A DNA stretch of 64,000 nucleotides from Allodiplogaster sudhausi (taxonomy: Eukaryota; Nematoda; Chromadorea; Rhabditida; Diplogasteridae), in NCBI GenBank assembly GCA_945643635.1, contig CALZFC010000001.1:7556001-7620000 (forward strand), given 5' to 3'. Made by a program: the position numbers and the translations under genes. The notes below the pieces were generated by a model. It ran no database searches. It saw nothing but the letters and a program-made list of their open reading frames with translations, and was not told the origin of the DNA. Of the stretch, positions 57,244-64,000 are shown piece after piece (within the stretch, counting starts at the first letter, position 1; the number at the start of each line of letters is the position of its first letter).

Positions 57244-57290
57244 AACAAAGAGAGAGAGAGCTTAAGAAACACACAGGCACATATACAGGA
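55540..57290. repeat. 1.04 kb direct duplication with TC/GA tracts and a GTGGTGGG hairpin
   Basis: 55,540-56,240 aligns with 56,580-57,285 at an offset of about 1,040. Shared landmarks: GGGTGCGA.GTTTTATCTCAGC, TAGTGGATGAGAA.ACGAAGA, a TC run, CTTGCGTCTTG.TCTTGAAG, a hairpin and GTTTCATCGTAGCC. The hairpin pairs TGGTGGG with CCCACCA around CTTAAAT (55,871-55,891) or CTCAAAT (56,921-56,941), resembling a tRNA T arm. 56,290-56,400 holds a further TC run. No gene supported. Confidence 0.8.
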
Positions 57291-57700
57291 TGTCAGATGA
57301 TATAAAGCACTTGGAAAGAAAAATTCGCGGAGCTCCCCGTTTATCTCAGCAACGATCGATCGGCCAACAGAAACGAAAGCAACCGCTCATGAAAAGGCAG
57401 CAAGGGGAAACTAACTGCTGACATAATACGAGGAAAACAAGAATGAGCATGAACACGTGGCAATGCTAATGTGGGACGGGAAGGAAAGAAGGATATGTGT
57501 GAAAAGGAATATTCTAATACAGAGAGATGTTATTAAAATTGTATGTATGAAAATTTTTTTATTTGACATAGTTTTGCCCAACTTTAACAGCATCCAATTA
57601 GGAAAATAAGAATATGATAAACAAATGGTGACCCTATTTTAGAGTATAAATGTGGATAACTTTTAAGTATAACTTTTAAATTCGAATAATTTTATTGAAA
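57291..57700. other. sequence between duplication and Helitron fragment
   Basis: No gene seen; AT-rich towards the right end. Confidence 0.35.
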
Positions 57701-57710
57701 TCAATATTAT

Positions 57711-58260
57711 GCCAGGCGGGGAACTCGTCAGGCGAGAACTTGGCTAAATTTGTACGTATGTACCCGTTTCGCCCCATTAATCTCGCGACGGGATGTTAAT
57801 CTGGTAAATAATTGTTTTTATTATAACATTATAATTTTGTTGAAATCAAAATTATGCCAGGCGGGGATCTCGTCAGGCGAGAACCTGGCAATATGCATAT
57901 ATGTAAACCCGTTTCGCCCCTTTAATCTCGCGACGGGATTTTGTTATTAAAATATGTAATTTCTCATTCAAAAAAGCAAATTACTTGTCATTTGCATCTT
58001 GCAAGATATTAGATTTCATATTCAAACAACGCATTTAATTTGCGCATACTTGTTATTTACCCGCCATTTGCTTCTCGCAAGATATTCACAGGTACTTGCT
58101 CACTGAGCAATTAGACTGTCGTCTTTCTTCAGTTCATTTCTTCCTCTTCTTGGAGATTCTCCTCCTCATCGGAGGATACAACATACTCAAGGTTGCCTTC
58201 TTCATCATCACTAAAGTAGTGAACTTCGTCATCGATTTCTGGCATTGCCTGTACATCAGA
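57711..58260 (-). mobile_element. solo 3' end of a related Helitron
   Basis: Homologous to 7,108-7,520 of the full element. On the minus strand it has the acidic helicase tail (about 58,246-58,127: MPEIDDEVHYFSDDEEGN, ...EEEEMN, stop), about 200 bp of matching 3' sequence, then two copies of the terminal double hairpin (57,857-57,937 and 57,712-57,792). The tail differs from 7,401-7,520 by many substitutions yet stays open with the same stop position, so it came from a different, related element. Nothing upstream of the tail remains. Confidence 0.8.
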
Positions 58261-59050
58261 CTTGGTGGTCCATTGATCAGTTCAAAATTTCAATGATCAT
58301 AAACTAACAGGCGGGACTCATCAGATGAGAACCTGTTTCAAGTTATAATGATTTACCCGTTTCGTCCCATTAATCTCATGACGGATTTATTATCACAGTT
58401 TTCAGACTTGATGGTCCATTGTTCATCATTATCAGTTTTTAGACTTGGTGGTCCATTGATCAGTTCAAAATTTCAATGATCATAAACTAACAGGCGGGAC
58501 TCATCAGATGAGAACCTGTTTCAAGTTATAATTTTTTACCCGTTTCGTCCCATTAATCTCATGACGGATTTATTATCAATCACAGTTTTCAGACTTGATG
58601 GTCCATTGTTCATCATTATCAGTCTTTAGACTTGGTGGTCCGTTCATCAATTCAAAAATTCAATGATCATAAACTAACAGGCGGGACTCATCAGATGAGA
58701 ACCTGTTTCAAGTTATAATGGTTTACCCGTTTCGTCCCATTAATCTCATGACAGATTTATAATCACAGTTTTCAGACTTGGTGGTCCATTCATCATCATC
58801 AGTTTTAGACTTGCTGGTCCATTCATCAATCAAAAATTCAATGATCATAAATTAACAGGCGGGACTCATCAGATGAGAACTTGTTTCAGGATATAAGAGT
58901 TGTAACCGTTTCGTCCCATTAATCTCATGACTGATTTATAACCACAGTTTTCAGACTTCATGGTCCATTCATCATCATTATCAGTTTTCAGACTTGGTGG
59001 TCCATTCATCAAAATCGGTTTTAGGACTTGATAGTCCATTCATCATTATC
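58256..59050. repeat. tandem array (~180 bp unit) built on the Helitron double hairpin
   Basis: Four full units with starts near 58,257, 58,440, 58,626 and 58,806, plus partial copies of the flank CAGACTTG.TGGTCCATT to ~59,030. Each has a hairpin ACAGG...CTCAT-CAG-ATGAG...CCTGT (58,307-58,336; 58,490-58,519; 58,677-58,706; 58,855-58,884). It is followed 20 bp on by CCCGTTTCGTCCCATTAATCTCATGACGG (58,356; 58,539; 58,726; 58,906). Order, spacing and loop words match the Helitron terminal pair, but the stems have changed in matched fashion (CTCG/CGAG to CTCAT/ATGAG). Confidence 0.85.
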
Positions 59051-59054
59051 ATTC

Positions 59055-59699
59055 TTAGAATTGGCAGAAGAAAGGGGAGGGCTTGTGGGTGCCTTAACGG
59101 ACTTCCCACAAGAGGTGAGAGTGCATTGGACTCTCACCAATTACCTTGTGAAGCCTAAAGGCCATATCTCACAAGGGGTGGGTGCCTTAGCGGACTTCCC
59201 ACCTAGGGTACCCTTGTGCGTGGTCCACTTCACACAAGGGGTTGGTGTCTCAAAAAGTAAATTTCTAAATGTTGTGACAGAAGAAAGGGAGGGCTTGTGG
59301 GTGCCTTAACGGACTTCCCGCAAGAAGTGAGAGTGCATTGGACTCTCACCAATTACTTGTGAAGCCTAAAGGCCATATCTCACAAGCGGTGGGTGCCTTA
59401 ACGGACTTCCCACCTAGGGTACCCTTGTGCGTGGTCCACTTCACACAAGGGGTTGGTGTCTCAAAAATAAAGTTCTCAATGTTGTGACAGAAGAAAGGGG
59501 AGGGCTTGTGGGTGCCTTAACGGACTTCCCACAAGAGGTGAGAGTGCATTGGACTCTCACCAAGTACCTTGAGAAGCCTAAAGGGCATATCTCACAAGGG
59601 GTGGGTGATTTAACGGACTTCCCACCTAGGGTACCCTTGTGCGTGGTCCACTTCACACAAGGGGTTGTTGTCACAACAGAGAGAGAAAGAGAGACAGAC

Positions 59700-59737
<38 letters not shown>

Positions 59738-59969
59738 CAAAAAAAGATCTCAATGCTGTGACAGAAGAAAGGGGAGGGCTTGTGGGTGCCTTAACGGACT
59801 TCCCACAAGAGGTGAGAGTGCATTGGACTCTCACCAAGTACCTTGTGAAGCCTAAAGGCCATATCTCACAAGGGGTGGGTGCCTTAAAGGACTTCCCACC
59901 TAGGGTACCCTTGTGCGTGGTCCACTTCACACAAGGAGTTGTTGTCACAACAGAGAGAGAAAGAGAGAC

Positions 59970-60008
<39 letters not shown>

Positions 60009-60261
60009 AAAAAAGATCTCAATGCTGTGACAGAAGAAAGGGGAGGGCTTGTGGGTGTCTTAACGGACTTCCCACAAGAGGTGAGAGTGCATTGGACTCT
60101 CACCAAGTACCTTGTGAAGCCTAAAGGCCATATCTCACAAGGGGTGGGTGCCTTAACGGACTTCCCACCTAGGGTACCCTTGTGCGTGGTCCACTTCACA
60201 CAAGGGGTTGTTGTCACAACAGAGAGAGAAAGAGAGACAGACAGAGAGAAAGAGAGACAGA

Positions 60262-60295
<34 letters not shown>

Positions 60296-60524
60296 AAAAA
60301 GATCTCAATGCTGTGACAGAAGAAAGGGGAGGGCTTGTGGGTGCCTTAACGGACTTCCCACAAGAGGTGAGAGTGCATTGGACTCTCACCAAGTACCTTG
60401 TGAAGCCTAAAGGCCATATCTCACAAGGGGTGGGTGCCTTAAAGGACTTCCCACCTAGGGTACCCTTGTGCGTGGTCCACTTCACACAAGGAGTTGTTGT
60501 CACAACAGAGAGAGAAAGAGAGAC

Positions 60525-60565
<41 letters not shown>

Positions 60566-60788
60566 AAAAAAAGATCTCAATGCTGTGACAGAAGAAAGGG
60601 GAGGGCTTGTGGGTGCCTTAACGGACTTCCCACAAGAGGTGAGAGTGCATTGGACTCTAACCAAGTACCTTGTGAAGCCTAAAGGCCATATCTCACAAGG
60701 GGTGGGTGCCTTAAAGGACTTCCCACCTAGGGTACCCTTGTGCGTGGTCCACTTCACACAAGGAGTTGTTGTCACAACAGAGAGAGAA

Positions 60789-60835
<47 letters not shown>

Positions 60836-61575
60836 GATCTCAATGCTGTGACAGAAGAAAGGGGAGGGCTTGTGGGTGCCTTAACGGACTTCCCACAAGA
60901 GGTGAGAGTGCATTGGACTCTCACCAAGTACCTTGTGAAGCCTAAAGGCCATATCTCACAAGGGGTGGGTGCCTTAAAGGACTTCCCACCTAGGGTACCC
61001 TTGTGCGTGGTCCACTTCACACAAGGAGTTGTTGTCACAACAGAGAGAGAAAGAGAGACAGACAGAGAGAGAGAGAGAGAGAGAGAGAGCAAAAAAAGAT
61101 CTCAATGCTGTGACAGAAGAAAGGGGAGGGCTTGTGGGTGCCTTAACGGACTTCCCACAAGAGGTGAGAGTGCATTGGACTCTCACCAAGTACCTTGTGA
61201 AGCCTAAAGGCCATATCTCACAAGGGGTGGGTGCCTTAAAGGACTTCCCACCTAGGGTACCCTTGTGCGTGGTCCACTTCACACAAGGAGTTGTTGTCAC
61301 AACAGAGAGAGAAAGAGAGACAGACAGAGAGAGAGAGAGAGAGAGAGAGAGCAAAAAAAGATCTCAATGCTGTGACAGAAGAAAGAGGAGGGCTTGTGGG
61401 TGCCTTAACGGACTTCCCACAAGAGGTGAGAGTGCATTGGACTCTCACCAAGTACCTTGTGAAGCCTAAAGGCCATATCTCACAAGGGGTGGGTGCCTTA
61501 ACGGACTTCCCACCTAGGGTACCCTTGTGCGTGGTCCACTTCACACAAGGGGTTGTTGTCACAACAGAGAGAGAA

Positions 61576-61624
<49 letters not shown>

Positions 61625-61851
61625 GATCTCAATGCTGTGACAGAAGAAAGGGGAGGGCTTGTGGGTGCCTTAACGGACTTCCCACAAGAGGTGAGAGTGC
61701 ATTGGACTCTCACCAAGTACCTTGTGAAGCCTAAAGGCCATATCTCACAAGGGGTGGGTGCCTTAACGGACTTCCCACCTAGGGTACCCTTGTGCGTGGT
61801 CCACTTCACACAAGGGGTTGTTGTCACAACAGAGAGAGAAAGAGAGACAGA

Positions 61852-61889
<38 letters not shown>

Positions 61890-62142
61890 AAAAAAGATCT
61901 CAATGCTGTGACAGAAGAAAGGGGAGGGCTTGTGGGTGTCTTAACGGACTTCCCACAAGAGGTGAGAGTGCATTGGACTCTCACCAAGTACCTTGTGAAG
62001 CCTAAAGGCCATATCTCACAAGGGGTGGGTGCCTTAACGGACTTCCCACCTAGGGTACCCTTGTGCGTGGTCCACTTCACACAAGGGGTTGTTGTCACAA
62101 CAGAGAGAGAAAGAGAGACAGACAGAGAGAAAGAGAGACAGA

Positions 62143-62173
<31 letters not shown>

Positions 62174-62404
62174 CAAAAAAGATCTCAATGCTGTGACAGA
62201 AGAAAGGGGAGGGCTTGTGGGTGCCTTAACGGACTTCCCACAAGAGGTGAGAGTGCATTGGACTCTCACCAAGTACCTTGTGAAGCCTAAAGGCCATATC
62301 TCACAAGGGGTGGGTGCCTTAAAGGACTTCCCACCTAGGGTACCCTTGTGCGTGGTCCACTTCACACAAGGAGTTGTTGTCACAACAGAGAGAGAAAGAG
62401 AGAC

Positions 62405-62447
<43 letters not shown>

Positions 62448-62670
62448 AAAAAAAGATCTCAATGCTGTGACAGAAGAAAGGGGAGGGCTTGTGGGTGCCT
62501 TAACGGACTTCCCACAAGAGGTGAGAGTGCATTGGACTCTAACCAAGTACCTTGTGAAGCCTAAAGGCCATATCTCACAAGGGGTGGGTGCCTTAAAGGA
62601 CTTCCCACCTAGGGTACCCTTGTGCGTGGTCCACTTCACACAAGGAGTTGTTGTCACAACAGAGAGAGAA

Positions 62671-62709
<39 letters not shown>

Positions 62710-63187
62710 GATCTCAATGCTGTGACAGAAGAAAGGGGAGGGCTTGTGGGTGCCTTAACGGACTTCCCACAAGAGGTGAGAGTGCATTGGACTCTCACCA
62801 AGTACCTTGTGAAGCCTAAAGGCCATATCTCACAAGGGGTGGGTGCCTTAAAGGACTTCCCACCTAGGGTACCCTTGTGCGTGGTCCACTTCACACAAGG
62901 AGTTGTTGTCACAACAGAGAGAGAAAGAGAGACAGACAGAGAGAGAGAGAGAGAGAGAGAGAGCAAAAAAAGATCTCAATGCTGTGACAGAAGAAAGGGG
63001 AGGGCTTGTGGGTGCCTTAACGGACTTCCCACAAGAGGTGAGAGTGCATTGGACTCTCACCAAGTACCTTGTGAAGCCTAAAGGCCATATCTCACAAGGG
63101 GTGGGTGCCTTAAAGGACTTCCCACCTAGGGTACCCTTGTGCGTGGTCCACTTCACACAAGGAGTTGTTGTCACAACAGAGAGAGAA

Positions 63188-63230
<43 letters not shown>

Positions 63231-63483
63231 AAAAAAGATCTCAATGCTGTGACAGAAGAAAGGGGAGGGCTTGTGGGTGTCTTAACGGACTTCCCACAAG
63301 AGGTGAGAGTGCATTGGACTCTCACCAAGTACCTTGTGAAGCCTAAAGGCCATATCTCACAAGGGGTGGGTGCCTTAACGGACTTCCCACCTAGGGTACC
63401 CTTGTGCGTGGTCCACTTCACACAAGGGGTTGTTGTCACAACAGAGAGAGAAAGAGAGACAGACAGAGAGAAAGAGAGACAGA

Positions 63484-63514
<31 letters not shown>

Positions 63515-63744
63515 CAAAAAGATCTCAATGCTGTGACAGAAGAAAGGGGAGGGCTTGTGGGTGCCTTAACGGACTTCCCACAAGAGGTGAGAGTGCATTG
63601 GACTCTCACCAAGTACCTTGTGAAGCCTAAAGGCCATATCTCACAAGGGGTGGGTGCCTTAAAGGACTTCCCACCTAGGGTACCCTTGTGCGTGGTCCAC
63701 TTCACACAAGGAGTTGTTGTCACAACAGAGAGAGAAAGAGAGAC

Positions 63745-63783
<39 letters not shown>

Positions 63784-64000
63784 AAAAAAAGATCTCAATG
63801 CTGTGACAGAAGAAAGGGGAGGGCTTGTGGGTGCCTTAACGGACTTCCCACAAGAGGTGAGAGTGCATTGGACTCTCACCAAGTACCTTGTGAAGCCTAA
63901 AGGCCATATCTCACAAGGGGTGGGTGCCTTAAAGGACTTCCCACCTAGGGTACCCTTGTGCGTGGTCCACTTCACACAAGGAGTTGTTGTCACAACAGAG
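59055..64000. repeat. satellite of ~210 bp core (+ GA tract), 19 units, open at the window end
   Basis: GAAAGGGGAGGGCTTGTGGG-like unit starts lie near 59,063, 59,282, 59,490, 59,765 and then every 259-288 bp to 63,812. The first two units are ~210 bp without a GA tract; from the third on each core is followed by a GAGAGAAAGAGAGACAGA tract of 45-85 bp. The core contains an internal duplication of GGTGCCTTAACGGACTTCCCAC ~100 bp apart. It has three perfect 8 bp stems and one 6 bp stem: CTTGTGGG/CCCACAAG, GAGAGT/ACTCTC, CCTTGTGA/TCACAAGG, CCCTTGTG/CACAAGGG. Long frames run through it on both strands; these follow from repetition, not coding. Confidence 0.95.

Noticed and set aside
58256..59050. 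CRISPR-like array
   Set aside because: Regularly spaced repeats, but the intervening sequence is also repeated, hosts are eukaryotic, and the repeats derive from a Helitron end.
59428..63993. Long open frames (up to ~248 codons) on both strands of the terminal satellite
   Set aside because: They arise because the repeat core and GA tract lack stops in several frames; frames change with GA length and the same unit is open on both strands.

Overview
This is eukaryotic DNA, most likely from an invertebrate animal. Genes are split by short introns with GT...AG (once GC...AG) borders. One gene is a multi-pass membrane metallophosphoesterase of the animal TMPPE type, another is an animal-like aldo-keto reductase, and there are tRNA-derived SINE-like elements, a Helitron, and many GA/TC microsatellites. 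A nematode would fit, but nothing here proves it. The window is repeat-dominated; perhaps a tenth is ordinary host coding sequence.

Layout. 1-1,036: mostly empty, with two weak minus-strand exons. 1,037-7,064: five full units and the start of a sixth of a ~1.2 kb tandem satellite. About 7,108-16,990: a decayed minus-strand Helitron with Rep, a PIF1-type helicase and, upstream of Rep, an array of Ulp1-like protease modules. 17,002-17,469: an orphan copy of two metallophosphoesterase exons. 18,171-33,073: a very large inverted repeat (arms ~3.5 kb, spacer ~200 bp). Its left arm holds the 5' part of a complete metallophosphoesterase gene. Its right arm holds a mirror copy that is split in exon 3 by a 6.6 kb DNA transposon (25,072-31,656) and cut off after exon 8. 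33,101-34,403: an aldo-keto reductase gene lacking its 5' half, starting where the palindrome ends. 36,913-43,870: a second large inverted repeat (arms ~2.4 kb, spacer ~550 bp) with 1.6 kb present in the right arm only. 43,871-47,600: a second block of the 1.2 kb satellite. 48,350-54,761: two minus-strand multi-exon genes of unknown function, the first built from many small acidic exons with duplicated exon/intron units and SINE-like insertions. 55,540-57,290: a 1 kb direct duplication. 57,711-58,260: a solo 3' end of a related Helitron. 58,256-59,050: a small tandem array built on the same terminal double hairpin. 59,055-64,000: a ~210-290 bp satellite (19 units, running off the window) in which each unit encodes a series of perfect hairpins.

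The pieces do not form a pathway; they form a record of rearrangement. The duplicated metallophosphoesterase acts as a molecular clock: left arm intact, right arm interrupted and truncated, third fragment beside the Helitron. The unoccupied arm gives the pre-insertion sequence of the 6.6 kb transposon and so defines its target duplication. The most unusual items are (i) the five-module Ulp1-like array of the Helitron with different catalytic residues lost in different modules, (ii) the Helitron terminal double hairpin, which appears to have seeded a tandem array with compensatory stem changes, (iii) the hairpin-coded terminal satellite, and (iv) the palindrome/transposon/gene-truncation structure.
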